Source: Kovacikia minuta CCNUW1 (GTDB taxonomy: Bacteria; Cyanobacteriota; Cyanobacteriia; Leptolyngbyales; Leptolyngbyaceae). From it: DNA of 64,000 nucleotides. Every line of letters begins with the position of its first letter. Position 1 is the stretch's first letter. A model generated the notes under the pieces. That model ran no database searches and was not told the DNA's origin. It saw only the letters and a list, made by a program, of their open reading frames with translations. A program made the position numbers and the translations under genes. Below are positions 54,885-63,990 of this stretch, one piece after another. Location: the NCBI RefSeq assembly GCF_020091585.1, contig NZ_CP083582.1, positions 7,016,536 to 7,080,535 on the forward strand, read 5' to 3'.

Positions 54885-56303
54885 CTATTCCTCACCCCTT
54901 GCCTGACGATGGCGCTCCGCCAACTGTTCGATCGCCTCTAACAATTCCGCCTGCCCCCATCCCTGGAATAGGTGAGCCGCGATCGCGCATCCTCCCGCGC
55001 CCACCCCTTCTTTAACAAATCCCTGTTCGTAAGCCTGAAGCTGTCTAAAGCGGGAAGTGGAAAAGTTCAGTTGGGTTGCCATTAACGGCACATCACCGAT
55101 CAGTTCTGCCAATCCTACGGTATCTCCTGTGGGATCTTCCGCCACCCAACGGGTTGTGCCCACCACAATCTGTTCTGGTCGCCAGGATAGGTTGTAGTGC
55201 TGCGCGATCGCTCTCAGTAAGGCATAAACCGCTAACATTTGGGTGCCTCCCGCCAACATGACACCGCAGCTCCGACTGGCCGCGATCGCCATTCCCGCAA
55301 CCACAATTTGCATCGGGTCACCCACCGCAGCAACAATTTGAAAGGGTGTGGGGTGTGGGGTGTGGGGTGTGGGGTGTGGGGTGTGGGGTGTGGAGATTGC
55401 AAATTGTGAAGTCTCCGCGTCTCCGTGTCCCCGTGTCTCCGCGTCCCCTAACTCCCTCTGCCCTCCGCCCTCTGCCCTTTGCCCTCTACCTTCTTCCCAT
55501 AACCCTGCCTGTCTTAAACCTGCTTCAACCAGCTTCCATTTCTGGCTGTGGTTGCAAGTGGGATGGCTGCTGTTAACTTTACCTGCGGCGGCAAGCTTCA
55601 AACCCGTCAAAACGGCAAGCGCTGTGGTAGTTCCACCAACAACACACTCCCCTAAAATTACGTAGCCACTAACAGTCTGAGCAGCTAGTTTTTCGCCCCA
55701 GAGCAACCCCTGCTTCAACAAATGTTCAACAATGGGCAAATCCAGCGCATTAGCCTGGCTCAGACATCGGGCAGGGGTGCCTCCCAGTTCGATACAGGGA
55801 ACAACTGGCGGATGGGGTAATCCCGCATTCAACAGGTAAACAGGAATTCCTTGCCGCTCAACCACGGCACGGGAAATCAACACGGGGGATGCACCAACAT
55901 CTAGAGGTGGCAGGGGATAGGTAGGGTGGGGGTGAGGACCATTCACCAAAAATTCAGCATCCGCGATCGCTGTGTAGCGACGATCGGCAGGTGTTGCCCC
56001 CGCAGCAGAAATTCCTGGAATCAGCCCAGTTTCAGTAAACCCTAAGACACAGGCAAAAACTGGCTTTTGTTTTTGATAGCGGTTTAGCCAGTTATACCCC
56101 TGCTGGGTCTGGGTGTAGATGTGAATCAGAGGGTGTGGGGTGTGGGGTGTGGGGTGTGGGGTGTGGGGTGTGGGGGTTGAATTTTGAATTAAATCTGAGT
56201 CCTGAGTCCTAATTGCTGAGTTCTGAGTGAATTGATTCTCCGCGTCCCCGTGTCTCCATGTCTCCGTGTCCTCTTCTGACTCCTGTTTCCCCATTTCCTC
56301 CAT
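54885..56303 (-). CDS. CobT-like nicotinate-nucleotide phosphoribosyltransferase with two repeat-derived inserts
   Basis: This is the TIGR00303 type of CobT, associated with the lower-ligand step of cobalamin synthesis. The core motifs are FACVLGFTETGLIPGISAAG, GASPVLISRAVVERQGIPVY, VVGGTTTALAVLTGLKLA and, after the insert, AVGDPMQIVVAGMAIAASRS and EGVGAGGCAIAAHLF. Residues 1-58 come from repeat DNA; the family's natural start would lie near IHIYTQTQQGYNW. A second repeat block of about 55 residues separates LRQAGLW from FQIVAAVGDP. The gene keeps one frame throughout despite both inserts. The start codon of the unmodified protein is no longer evident. Confidence 0.85.
   Translation of the reverse strand: MEEMGKQESEEDTETWRHGDAENQFTQNSAIRTQDSDLIQNSTPTPHTPHPTPHTPHPLIHIYTQTQQGYNWLNRYQKQKPVFACVLGFTETGLIPGISAAGATPADRRYTAIADAEFLVNGPHPHPTYPLPPLDVGASPVLISRAVVERQGIPVYLLNAGLPHPPVVPCIELGGTPARCLSQANALDLPIVEHLLKQGLLWGEKLAAQTVSGYVILGECVVGGTTTALAVLTGLKLAAAGKVNSSHPTCNHSQKWKLVEAGLRQAGLWEEGRGQRAEGGGQRELGDAETRGHGDAETSQFAISTPHTPHPTPHTPHPTPFQIVAAVGDPMQIVVAGMAIAASRSCGVMLAGGTQMLAVYALLRAIAQHYNLSWRPEQIVVGTTRWVAEDPTGDTVGLAELIGDVPLMATQLNFSTSRFRQLQAYEQGFVKEGVGAGGCAIAAHLFQGWGQAELLEAIEQLAERHRQARGEE
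55345..55500 (-). repeat. Composite repeat cassette inside the cobT-like gene
   Basis: Read with the gene: GAGGGCAGAGGGCGGAGGGC-type modules, ACACGGGGACACGGAGAC-type modules, a short CAATTTGCAATC segment and six CCCCACA heptamers. The translated order is [48 protein letters not shown]. The order matches the era insert. Confidence 0.85.
56129..56303 (-). repeat. Second composite repeat cassette, forming the N-terminus of the cobT-like protein
   Basis: Read with the gene: GAGGACACGGAGACATGGAG, ACGGGGACGCGGAG, CTCAGAACTCAGCAATTAGG, AATTCAAAATTCAA and CCCCACA heptamers. It is translated as EEDTETWRHGDAE, QNSAIRTQDSDLIQNS and TPTPHTPHPTPHTPHP. This is the ordered module series again, now providing the start codon. 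Confidence 0.75.
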
Positions 56304-56320
56304 CCCCTAAACCCTACCAC

Positions 56321-57154
56321 CTACTCATAATCCATCAACACTTGCACCCACTTTGGCGGTCTAGGAATTGGGTTGCCCAAACGATCAAGAAGGAACCAGG
56401 CAACCAGATGAACCACAAACAAATACACGACATTGCTAAAAATAACCAGGATGACGATCGCAAATTGCACCATCCACAAACTGGGCTGGACAATTAAGCC
56501 AAGCTTGATGAATATCCAGTCCAGCAGATCGGTTACCTGCGTGGTGGCATAGAGCCAGAGGTCATCCCCCAACAGCAAAGAGACAAGCCAGATGCGGAAA
56601 AAGAAACCAAAGGAGCCTAGCAGTGAAGCGATCGGGACTGAAACCTCCCATTTCGCACTCCGATGCCACAAGACTCCCAACAGTACACCCATGACGCCAT
56701 AGGGGATGACATAGAGAATGCTGCGGGCAGGTCCCATCAACACACTCAGGAGTAGCCCGGAGACCAGCGCTCCCATCCAGGCGGCACGGTTCCCCCAACG
56801 AAGGTAGGTAAGGGCGATCGGAATGGGGAAAAAGATCCGCAGCAACGGCCCCATCGGAAAATAATAATTGACTAGCCAGATCAAACTTGCTGCACTCGCT
56901 AGAAATGCCGTTTCCACCATCACAATGGGGCTGAGTGGGTCAACCAACCGGGGACTGGTGAGGGTAGAAGCGGGCGATCGCTCCCCTTCCAATGCACCTC
57001 CTACCTGGACACCCCCCCCGACAGGTCGAGAAAGCTCTGCCTCTACCTCTAACCAGGCAGTTTCTTCTGCTGAACTATCTCCAGCAGAACTTTCGCCTTG
57101 CACTTCGCCTTGCACACTGAGCGGTTTAGATTCTTCTTCAGCAGAACCACTCAT
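56321..57154 (-). CDS. DUF2232 membrane protein
   Basis: The ATG at 57154 overlaps the upstream stop by four bases (ATGA). Residues 1-75 are acidic and probably disordered (EEESKPLSVQGEVQGESSAG). Seven or so membrane helices follow, with YYFPMGPLLRIFFPIPIALT and RSILYVIPYGVMGVLLGVLW; this is the DUF2232 (YybS-like) pattern. Its substrate is unknown. With the 121-aa gene upstream it forms a coupled pair of membrane proteins. Confidence 0.85.
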   Translation of the reverse strand: MSGSAEEESKPLSVQGEVQGESSAGDSSAEETAWLEVEAELSRPVGGGVQVGGALEGERSPASTLTSPRLVDPLSPIVMVETAFLASAASLIWLVNYYFPMGPLLRIFFPIPIALTYLRWGNRAAWMGALVSGLLLSVLMGPARSILYVIPYGVMGVLLGVLWHRSAKWEVSVPIASLLGSFGFFFRIWLVSLLLGDDLWLYATTQVTDLLDWIFIKLGLIVQPSLWMVQFAIVILVIFSNVVYLFVVHLVAWFLLDRLGNPIPRPPKWVQVLMDYE

Positions 57155-57516
57155 GATGCAACTCGTGTCTGAAAAGCCTTGAGGGAACGCCCTAGACGCA
57201 CCAGTATCCAGCGCAGACTTGGGGAATGTGCAACAGCCCACAGGTTAATGCTTAAACAAACCGCTCCCAGAGTTAGCAATACGAAGGTTTCCATTCGGAC
57301 GACCCCAATCAGAAACCAGGTCATGACGTGCAGCACCATTAACAGAGAACAGAACCCTGCCAGCCCTGCCGCTTGCCAGATTCGAATCGTTGGATGCTTT
57401 AGTCCTACAAGAATCATCGTCTGGAAGGTCGTCAGCAAGTTGACCGGAACCAGAAAACTACAAATGGCAATGCAATGGGTGTAGGAGAACTCAAACAGGG
57501 GGGTTAAATCAAACAT
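57151..57516 (-). CDS. Small membrane protein coupled to the DUF2232 gene (121 aa)
   Basis: Three membrane helices are predicted: AICSFLVPVNLLTTFQTMIL, AAGLAGFCSLLMVLHVMTWF and TFVLLTLGAVCLSINLWAVA. The C-terminal 25 residues are basic. I do not recognise the family by name, but cyanobacterial neighbours of DUF2232 genes of this size are familiar. The stop overlaps the DUF2232 start, indicating coupled translation. The start is the ATG reading MFDLTPLFEFSYTHC. Confidence 0.75.
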   Translation of the reverse strand: MFDLTPLFEFSYTHCIAICSFLVPVNLLTTFQTMILVGLKHPTIRIWQAAGLAGFCSLLMVLHVMTWFLIGVVRMETFVLLTLGAVCLSINLWAVAHSPSLRWILVRLGRSLKAFQTRVAS

Positions 57517-57837
57517 CAGGTTAATAACGTATTCGTTGGCAATTTCGATCGCTAGTTCTATCCAGTATGCCAGGATTTTTAGCTAAGCCGAATCCATCCC
57601 TGGTTTATGTAAGATTCCGATTACCCCCCTCACCCTTCACCCCACCGTTTGTCCTAATCTTTATGGCTACATGTAAAACGCCCTGAATCTCTGTGGCGGT
57701 AGTGCCCTGAAGGGAAGGAGGATAAGAGGGGGAGAGAGTACGAAATGCCCATGCCCACACCCTCCCGCCATTGCTCTCTTAATCCCTATCCTTTCCTAAA
57801 TAGGACTACCCGCTGTAGCTGAAGCTCTCCTATAAGA

Positions 57838-57861
57838 AGCGCCCCCCTTGCGGAGGGCGCT
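57838..57861 (-). terminator. psbA terminator stem-loop
   Basis: AGCGCCC and GGGCGCT form a GC-rich stem (AGCGCCCTCCGC / GGGGGGCGCT on the minus strand) 41 bases past the psbA stop, followed by CTTCTTAT. It is a typical position and strength for a psbA terminator. Confidence 0.75.
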
Positions 57862-57902
57862 CTCTGTTCAAACTAGCCGTTCAAACGGTCGATCAACTCA
57901 AA

Positions 57903-58985
57903 CTAACCGTTGATAGCAGGCGCAGACAGAGCAACCGGAGTCGCTTCACCCGCAGCCAAATCGAGGGGGAAGTTGTGCGCATTCCGCTCGTGCATCACTT
58001 CCATCCCCAGGTTCGCCCGGTTCAATACATCCGCCCAAGTTCCTACCACACGACCTTGAGAATCCATGATCGATTGGTTGAAGTTGAACCCGTTCAGGTT
58101 GAACGCCATCGTGCTGATACCCAATGCCGTGAACCAGATGCCCACAACCGGCCATGCACCCAGGAAGAAGTGCAGCGCACGAGAGTTGTTGAAGCTGGCA
58201 TATTGGAAGATCAACCGACCAAAGTAACCGTGGGCAGCAACAATGTTGTAGGTCTCTTCTTCCTGACCAAACTTGTAACCATAGTTGGCAGACTCATTCT
58301 CGGTTGTCTCACGCACCAGAGAAGAGGTGACCAAAGAACCGTGCATCGCACTGAACAAGGAGCCACCAAACACACCAGCCACGCCCAGCATGTGGAAGGG
58401 GTGCATCAGAATGTTGTGCTCAGCCTGGAACACGAACATGAAGTTGAAGGTACCAGAAATACCCAGGGGCATGCCGTCAGAGAAGGAACCTTGACCGATG
58501 GGGTACACCAGAAATACCGCAGAAGCAGCTGCCACAGGTGCGCTGTAAGCAACCGCAATCCAGGGGCGCATGCCCAGACGGTAGCTCAGTTCCCATTCCC
58601 GTCCCATGTAGCAGAAAACGCCAATCAGGAAGTGCAGCACAATCAGCTGGTAAGGACCACCGTTGTACAGCCATTCGTCGAGGGAAGCGGCTTCCCAGAT
58701 GGGGTACAGGTGCAAGCCGATCGCATTAGAAGAGGGCACAACTGCGCCGGAGATGATGTTGTTGCCGTACATCAGGGAACCTGCAACAGGTTCACGGATG
58801 CCATCGATGTCCACAGGGGGAGCAGCGATGAAGGCAATCAGGAAGCAGACGGTGGCAGTCAGCAGGGTGGGGATCATCAGGACGCCGAACCAGCCTACAT
58901 AGAGGCGGTTGTCGGTGCTGGTTACCCAGTTGCAAAACTGACTCCACAGGTTCGCACGCTCGGTGCGTTGCAGTGTCGTTGTCAT
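57903..58985 (-). CDS. psbA: Photosystem II D1 protein, E130 (high-light-type) form
   Basis: D1 binds the photosystem II reaction-centre pigments and most ligands of the Mn4CaO5 cluster in the thylakoid. The 360-residue sequence is complete: [60 protein letters not shown], then [20 protein letters not shown], and [20 protein letters not shown] including the D1 processing site. Residue 130 is Glu (GREWELS), the form in D1:2/high-light isoforms; D1:1 has Gln. A single psbA copy lies in this window. A -35/-10 promoter is visible upstream and a stem-loop terminator downstream. Confidence 0.98.
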   Translation of the reverse strand: MTTTLQRTERANLWSQFCNWVTSTDNRLYVGWFGVLMIPTLLTATVCFLIAFIAAPPVDIDGIREPVAGSLMYGNNIISGAVVPSSNAIGLHLYPIWEAASLDEWLYNGGPYQLIVLHFLIGVFCYMGREWELSYRLGMRPWIAVAYSAPVAAASAVFLVYPIGQGSFSDGMPLGISGTFNFMFVFQAEHNILMHPFHMLGVAGVFGGSLFSAMHGSLVTSSLVRETTENESANYGYKFGQEEETYNIVAAHGYFGRLIFQYASFNNSRALHFFLGAWPVVGIWFTALGISTMAFNLNGFNFNQSIMDSQGRVVGTWADVLNRANLGMEVMHERNAHNFPLDLAAGEATPVALSAPAING

Positions 58986-59042
58986 GGTCTTAATGAGTGC
59001 TTAATGTAACGTGTATCGATGAGTGGTTTACCACTTGTAGAT

Positions 59043-59072
59043 AGTTTACATCTCTTTATTGATTTTTGTAAA
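59043..59072 (-). promoter_or_regulatory. psbA promoter
   Basis: On the minus strand TTTACA (59072-59067), an 18-base spacer and TAAACT (59048-59043) form a sigma-70-like promoter. The leader to the psbA ATG is about 50 bases and contains GGTAAACC, a small palindrome. Light-responsive elements cannot be read from this alone. Confidence 0.6.
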
Positions 59073-59420
59073 GAGATGGGTGGGGATTTCCCATACTTCT
59101 TGGGCGGATTTCCGCAAAAGTACGTCTGGGAGAAGCATCGGTGCCCCAAAAGATTTCTGAGAAATGTTAACAACAACTGCCACAAATCAGCTCAGGAAAA
59201 TTTATTTTATTAAGATTAAAAATTGCATCCGGGCGATCGCTGGCTTCATTTCGCTCTCCAGGCAGATTGGTTCCACTGCTCAACCAACGACCAGACCGCG
59301 AGTGCAGCCTCATTTAGCTGAAACACAAAGCTATCTCACAGGAAAGTTTACATTCCTCAACACTTTGCTTTTTGTAACAATCTAAACGGGGTTTACATCA
59401 AGGGGAACGGTCAGGGAACT

Positions 59421-60494
59421 TCAGGATGCCGTGCCAATCTTGATTGTTTTCACGACCTGATCGCAATCTAACTCCAGATAACGATCGATTGATAAGTAGA
59501 CCCAGTACCAGGGTCGATGCTCCTCATTGGTTCTCTGAAACCCAAGAGCCATTCGCAACTCTTCGTACAAAGGATGAATAACGGGAGAATAGATGTCGCA
59601 AAGATTGGGAAAATCAGCTTGAATCTGTGCCAACGTTTCTTGAGTATCTTTTAGAAATTCAGCAAGATACTTAGGATGCATAAACGCCATATCCACGTAC
59701 CAGGCTCTTACATAGACAGAGGTGCAATCCGGATCACCTGGATATGCCATTTTGACCGGATCGCTCGGTACATTACTGGTGAGATAAAAACTTTTAGCAG
59801 GGGGGCGAAAAAAAACTTCCTCTGACTCCCCCGCTGTTGGGTAAAGAATGGCAATGCCTACCGGGTTGAGATTATCACAGCGGCGCAATACCCGCAGGCA
59901 GGTGGGGTACTCCTGCGACCAACTGCGCAGAATCCTCGCGATTCGTTGCGGTGTTGCCGATTCATCTTTCGTTGCCCAGATGTAAGTTTGGGCAATTAGG
60001 CTGGCGATCGGAATGGCATCCGTGCGCGGATTAAAGATATCTGGCTTTAATTCGACTGGCTTCGCGGGTTCAGATGGAGTTACAAGCTCCGGCAGGGGAC
60101 GAATTTTAATGCAGAGGGATTGACCATCAAACCGCTTTTCCAACAATCCTAAGGCAACCAATTGATCCACCATCATGCCTGCCGCCCGATCGCTCCCCCG
60201 ATCCTTATGCCCATAGAATAGACCCGAAGCTTCCCGGTGGGTACAGGCAACGAAGCCTTCCGTCGGATAGAGCTGGGTCAACGATTCAGGTTGAGCCGTA
60301 CCCAATTCCTGTTGTTGCTTGAGCAGCAAATAGGCCCAAAGGCGAACAAAACATTCAGCCCGACGACGCGTCAATCCTCCTCGTCCTAACAAAGCCGAAA
60401 TGTATGTCCGTTGCTGTGTCGGAGGAAAGAAGTGGTCCAGGTATTCTGGCTCTATGGGTTCATTGGAGTTAGACAAGTGTTTTAGGGGGCTCAT
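59421..60494 (-). CDS. Conserved hypothetical protein with winged-helix-like N-terminus (357 aa)
   Basis: The start was placed at ATG 60494 (MSPLKHLSNSNEPIEPEYLD) over a TTG three bases upstream. Residues 25-130 have a helical wing-like arrangement (RRRAECFVRLWAYLLLKQQQ, GSDRAAGMMVDQLVALGLLE). The C-terminal 200 residues include aromatic-rich strands (SVYVRAWYVDMAFMHPKYLA, RPWYWVYLSIDRYLEL). I cannot name the family. It is soluble, with no catalytic motif. It is separated from psbA by 435 bases containing the psbA promoter region and AT-rich DNA without an ORF. Confidence 0.7.
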   Translation of the reverse strand: MSPLKHLSNSNEPIEPEYLDHFFPPTQQRTYISALLGRGGLTRRRAECFVRLWAYLLLKQQQELGTAQPESLTQLYPTEGFVACTHREASGLFYGHKDRGSDRAAGMMVDQLVALGLLEKRFDGQSLCIKIRPLPELVTPSEPAKPVELKPDIFNPRTDAIPIASLIAQTYIWATKDESATPQRIARILRSWSQEYPTCLRVLRRCDNLNPVGIAILYPTAGESEEVFFRPPAKSFYLTSNVPSDPVKMAYPGDPDCTSVYVRAWYVDMAFMHPKYLAEFLKDTQETLAQIQADFPNLCDIYSPVIHPLYEELRMALGFQRTNEEHRPWYWVYLSIDRYLELDCDQVVKTIKIGTAS

Positions 60495-61002
60495 CAATTC
60501 AAGGGCTTAAAGGATTACAGAACCAAATTAGGGGGAGAAGACAGTCAGCAGAAAAGTACCCGAATGGGTGAGTACATTCAAAGAAACTGGATTGAGAATA
60601 AGGAATGTAGACATCGGCGTTGAAGTTAAAGAATTAACGTTCGAATCACCTATTTGATTGAGCAGCCCGTTTCTCAGCCTTATCCAGCAAATACAGCCGT
60701 GCTGGTACTTGCTGGATTGGTTTGGGCTAGATCCACAGGTTGCGCCCCAGCTAACCAAGTCCTTAGTTGAAATAGGACTACAGTATTTTACGAAGCGATT
60801 TCCGCAAATTGAACCAATTATATTGAGAAGTCTTCAATTCTCATAATGGGAATCATGAAAACTTCACCCTACTTCACCTCGGTTCATTCCACTACGGTCT
60901 TCCTGATCTTAGTTCGTTAAGCTGGAGTTGTCTGCGGGTTGCTCATTGTCTCTTCACAAATGCAGCGACCAAAATGTCCTCAGTACTTGAGGAACTTGAG
61001 CT
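60495..61002. other. 508-base intergenic region, no gene supported
   Basis: A short plus-strand frame around 60658-60846 has no family resemblance and no ribosome site. The region contains the divergent promoters of the 59421 gene and the LuxR-type regulator. No repeat family from this window is present. Confidence 0.4.
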
Positions 61003-61788
61003 ATGACAGCCCCCCTATTTTCTGTTTCTCTAGAGTCTGCACCTGTCAGTTCTCTCTTCAGCGATCGCTTTTCCGGTAGTTCTAGTGGCGTTCGCCCCCA
61101 ACGCCGCACTCCCAGCGTGAGTCCTTGCTATCAACGGTCAGGGCATCCGGTTAGGAAATTCCCAACTGAAAGTCATGATTTCAACCTGGTTTGGAGTAGC
61201 CTGATTGAGGCAATTCCGCAGGGCGTCGTTGTTGCTTCCCGCAGCCTAAAACCCATTTATTGGAATCAGAAGGCAAAGGAGCTGTGTGAATGCTTATCCA
61301 ATACAGCGTTTACATTAGTCGAATTGCCCCTGATTGTTTCCGAAATTTGCCGCCGTTTAATTCGGGAGAACCGCTCTGAAGAATGTCTGCTGGTGATGGA
61401 GTATCAAACTCCTGAAGGGCAGACCATTCGTATCAGTGCTCGCTGGTTGCATCCGGCTCCAGTTCACGAAAATAGTTCCACTGGACCATTCATCAATCTC
61501 AGAGACATCCCGTCGAAGGTTCAAGACGAGCAACGGCAGCCGTACATTCTGGTGTTCTTGGAAAATTGCAATGATATTTTGCAAGAAGAGTTACGGATTG
61601 AGCAAAAGAAGTATGACCTCACGGAACGGGAGGCAGAAATCTGGATGCTTTTGCGTCAAGAGTACACTTACCAGGAAATCGCACGCATGTTGCAGATTAG
61701 CTTAAACACGGTCAAGACTCACGTAAAAAATGTCTATGCCAAACGGCGCAGCTTTCATGGGCAAGAAAGGTTCTGGTGCTCTGAGTGA
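61003..61788 (+). CDS. LuxR/GerE-type transcriptional regulator with PAS-like sensor region
   Basis: The 261-residue protein has a Ser/Arg-rich N-terminus, then a PAS-like domain (WSSLIEAIPQGVVVASRSLK, PIYWNQKAKELCECL) and, at residues 200-250, a LuxR helix-turn-helix: LTEREAEIWMLLRQEYTYQE followed by IARMLQISLNTVKTHVKNVY. There is no receiver domain, so it is not a classical response regulator; the PAS-like part may sense a ligand or redox state. It stands upstream of cofG on the same strand (73-base spacer with CCCCTGA repeats), but no functional link is known. Confidence 0.85.
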   Translation: MTAPLFSVSLESAPVSSLFSDRFSGSSSGVRPQRRTPSVSPCYQRSGHPVRKFPTESHDFNLVWSSLIEAIPQGVVVASRSLKPIYWNQKAKELCECLSNTAFTLVELPLIVSEICRRLIRENRSEECLLVMEYQTPEGQTIRISARWLHPAPVHENSSTGPFINLRDIPSKVQDEQRQPYILVFLENCNDILQEELRIEQKKYDLTEREAEIWMLLRQEYTYQEIARMLQISLNTVKTHVKNVYAKRRSFHGQERFWCSE

Positions 61789-61861
61789 GGGAAGTGTCAG
61801 GTGCCAGGTGTCAGTCAATAATAAGGAATGCCCCCTGACCCCTGACCCCTGACAATGACCA

Positions 61862-62851
61862 ATGACGAAACTGCCCAAGACGGTAACGTATAGCCCTGCC
61901 TATACGATCGTTCCAACCTATGAGTGCTTCAACCGTTGTCACTATTGTAATTTTCGAACTGATCCGAGGAAGAGTCCCTGGTTAACGTTGATGGAGGCGG
62001 AAGCACTTTTGCAGCCGCTGAAACATCAGGGTGTGATCGAAATTCTGGTTTTGAGTGGGGAAGTGCATCCCCAAAGTTCGCGCCGAGCAGACTGGTTTTG
62101 GCGGATCTACAACCTGTGCGAACTTGCGCTATCGCTAGGATTTTTGCCCCATACAAACGTTGGGCCGCTGAGCTTTTCAGAAATGAAGCAACTGAAAGCG
62201 GTCAATGTTTCGATGGGGCTAATGCTAGAGCAAATTACACCAGAATTGCTGAGAACCGTTCACCGCCATGCTCCCAGTAAGGTGCCAGAACTACGCTTAC
62301 AGCAGTTGGAGTGGGCGGGAGAGTTGGAGATTCCTTTTACGACTGGGTTGTTGTTAGGGATTGGTGAAACGCAGGCTGAACGAAGGGAAACATTGACTGC
62401 GATCGCCCAAATTCATCAACGCTGGGGGCACATTCAAGAAGTGATTTTGCAACCCTATAGCCCTGGACAAAGGGAACTGTGGGGTAAAGCAGCCTTCCAT
62501 CCCCAGGATTTGGTTGAACTGGTTGCCGCTGCCCGCCAAATTTTACCCAACGAGATTACGTTACAAATTCCACCCAACCTGATTCAAGAACCTCAATACT
62601 TGCTCGCCTGTCTAGAAGCAGGAGCAAGGGATCTGGGTGGCATTGGTCCCCGTGATGAGGTGAATCCTGATTACCCCCATCCGATCGACGCTGAACTGGC
62701 ACAAACGCTCCTGGCAGCAGATTGGTTGCTCATCCCCCGTTTGCCCATTTACCCCAAATATGACTCCAGGTTGCCGCCACCTCTGCAAACAGCCGTGCAA
62801 AAATGGCGGGCAAAGTTATCGCAACTCGACCGAATTGTAACTAAAAGATAA
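61862..62851 (+). CDS. cofG: FO synthase subunit 1 (CofG), radical SAM
   Basis: CofG and CofH together make FO (deazaflavin), the chromophore of some photolyases and the precursor of F420. The radical-SAM motif is CFNRCHYC near residue 22, followed by LVLSGEVHPQSSRRADWFWR, LGFLPHTNVGPLSFSEM, RTVHRHAPSKVPELRL and LGGIGPRDEVNPDYPHP. The 329-residue length fits a stand-alone CofG. CofH is not in the window, so the partner is encoded elsewhere. Confidence 0.93.
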   Translation: MTKLPKTVTYSPAYTIVPTYECFNRCHYCNFRTDPRKSPWLTLMEAEALLQPLKHQGVIEILVLSGEVHPQSSRRADWFWRIYNLCELALSLGFLPHTNVGPLSFSEMKQLKAVNVSMGLMLEQITPELLRTVHRHAPSKVPELRLQQLEWAGELEIPFTTGLLLGIGETQAERRETLTAIAQIHQRWGHIQEVILQPYSPGQRELWGKAAFHPQDLVELVAAARQILPNEITLQIPPNLIQEPQYLLACLEAGARDLGGIGPRDEVNPDYPHPIDAELAQTLLAADWLLIPRLPIYPKYDSRLPPPLQTAVQKWRAKLSQLDRIVTKR

Positions 62852-63000
62852 GCGGCAGGAATCAAAATCCAAAACTCAGAAGGTTCGCCTATTCCTGATT
62901 CTGGCTCCTGGCTCCTATTTTTTCATCATTAAATGGGGAATCGATCGGGAGACTGGCTCCATGATAGGCTGACCAAGAAGATTTGATTGATTCCGACCCA

Positions 63001-63516
63001 ATGCGCAGGATTGTTCTTTTTATTGCTTCCAGTCTGGATGGGTACATTGCCCGCCCGTCAGGAGAGGTTGATTGGCTATTCACGGATCAGGACTATGGCT
63101 ACACCGATTTTCTCGCTGAAGTCGATACGGTTTTAATGGGACGCAAGACCTATGAGCAAGTTTTGACCTTTGGCGAATTCCCCTATCAGGAAAAGCAATG
63201 CTTCGTCTTTTCACAAAATCCTGATTTTGATGCGTCCCCCCATGCCAAAACGGTTGGTACTGATGTCAAGGATTTTGTTCAAGGATTACGCCAGTCCGAA
63301 GGGAAAACCATCTGGTTGGTGGGCGGCGCAGCACTGATTCATCCGTTTATTGCCCATCGCCTTCTGGATGAGATTATTCTGTTTGTCCACCCTATTCTAC
63401 TGGGTGGTGGAATTCCATTGTTCGCTGGCGAAACTCCTACCCAGGCTTTGAAACTGGTTGGGCACCACTCCTATGACTCAGGTCTTTTACGAATTATTTA
63501 TCAGGCGAAGTCTTAA
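63001..63516 (+). CDS. Dihydrofolate reductase-like (RibD C-terminal) protein
   Basis: The ATG at 63001 (MRRIVLFIASSLDGYIARPS) was chosen over an in-frame TTG at 62983. The 171 residues show the family order: GEVDWLF, VDTVLMGRKTYEQVL (nucleotide-binding helix), IWLVGGAALIHPFIAHRLLD (glycine motif) and DEIILFVHPILLGGGIPLF. Most such small proteins are of unknown substrate; they are not the canonical folate enzyme. It could act in pteridine or flavin chemistry, but nothing here decides this. Confidence 0.9.
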   Translation: MRRIVLFIASSLDGYIARPSGEVDWLFTDQDYGYTDFLAEVDTVLMGRKTYEQVLTFGEFPYQEKQCFVFSQNPDFDASPHAKTVGTDVKDFVQGLRQSEGKTIWLVGGAALIHPFIAHRLLDEIILFVHPILLGGGIPLFAGETPTQALKLVGHHSYDSGLLRIIYQAKS

Positions 63517-63630
63517 ATTAGTTGAGAGAGGCAGCGGACAGAAGGCAGAGGAGTGCAGGCTAAAGGTTAAATATTTAAGGCTGAAAAATAAATTCTAAGA
63601 CAATCTTTGTATAAATCTGCCCAGATTAAG

Positions 63631-63990
63631 TTATTGGGACTGTTGAGATGGGGATGTAGAAGGCTGGGGAGCAGGTCTAGGGCTTTGTAGAGTCGCAAAG
63701 GCGAGGAACCAACCGATAACAATACCCACCCCCCCAAAACGAACAATCTGCCAGAAGGGTTCTTGCAAGCTCCGCCAGGAAAACAGACGACTTTCCAGGT
63801 TTAGTTCCAGTTCATCAAGGCGATTTTGCAGGGCTTTCAACTCTGTTCTGAGTTCTGGGGCAGGCGATCGCTGGAGCTGCTGTTTAACCTGTGCCGTGCG
63901 TTCCTGAAGTTGTCCCTGAATTTGTTGATCTCGTTGAATCTGGGTATAGCGCTCTTTAAGGGCGTGGAGCGATCGCTCTACCTCTTCCAT
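63631..63990 (-). CDS. Coiled-coil protein with one C-terminal membrane helix; may extend past the right edge
   Basis: Residues 1-75 are a coiled coil (EEVERSLHALKERYTQIQRD through NRLDELELNLESRLF). A single membrane segment follows (IVRFGGVGIVIGWFLAFATL), then a short Pro/Ser-rich tail. The frame is open beyond the ATG at 63990 to the window edge, so the true start may lie outside. An AGGA lies just before the ATG but is too close for a good ribosome site. The function is unknown. Confidence 0.65.
   Translation of the reverse strand: MEEVERSLHALKERYTQIQRDQQIQGQLQERTAQVKQQLQRSPAPELRTELKALQNRLDELELNLESRLFSWRSLQEPFWQIVRFGGVGIVIGWFLAFATLQSPRPAPQPSTSPSQQSQ

Noticed and set aside
55345-55500. Possible CRISPR or structured RNA in G/C-rich heptamers
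   Set aside because: Pure short-period repeats with no spacers; they form part of a coding frame.
57975-59009. 344-codon open frame on the plus strand opposite psbA
   Set aside because: It is the complement of the highly biased psbA coding sequence; the translation has no family resemblance and no ribosome site.
60658-60846. 62-codon plus-strand frame in the gap before the LuxR gene
   Set aside because: No ribosome site, no family resemblance and no neighbour context.
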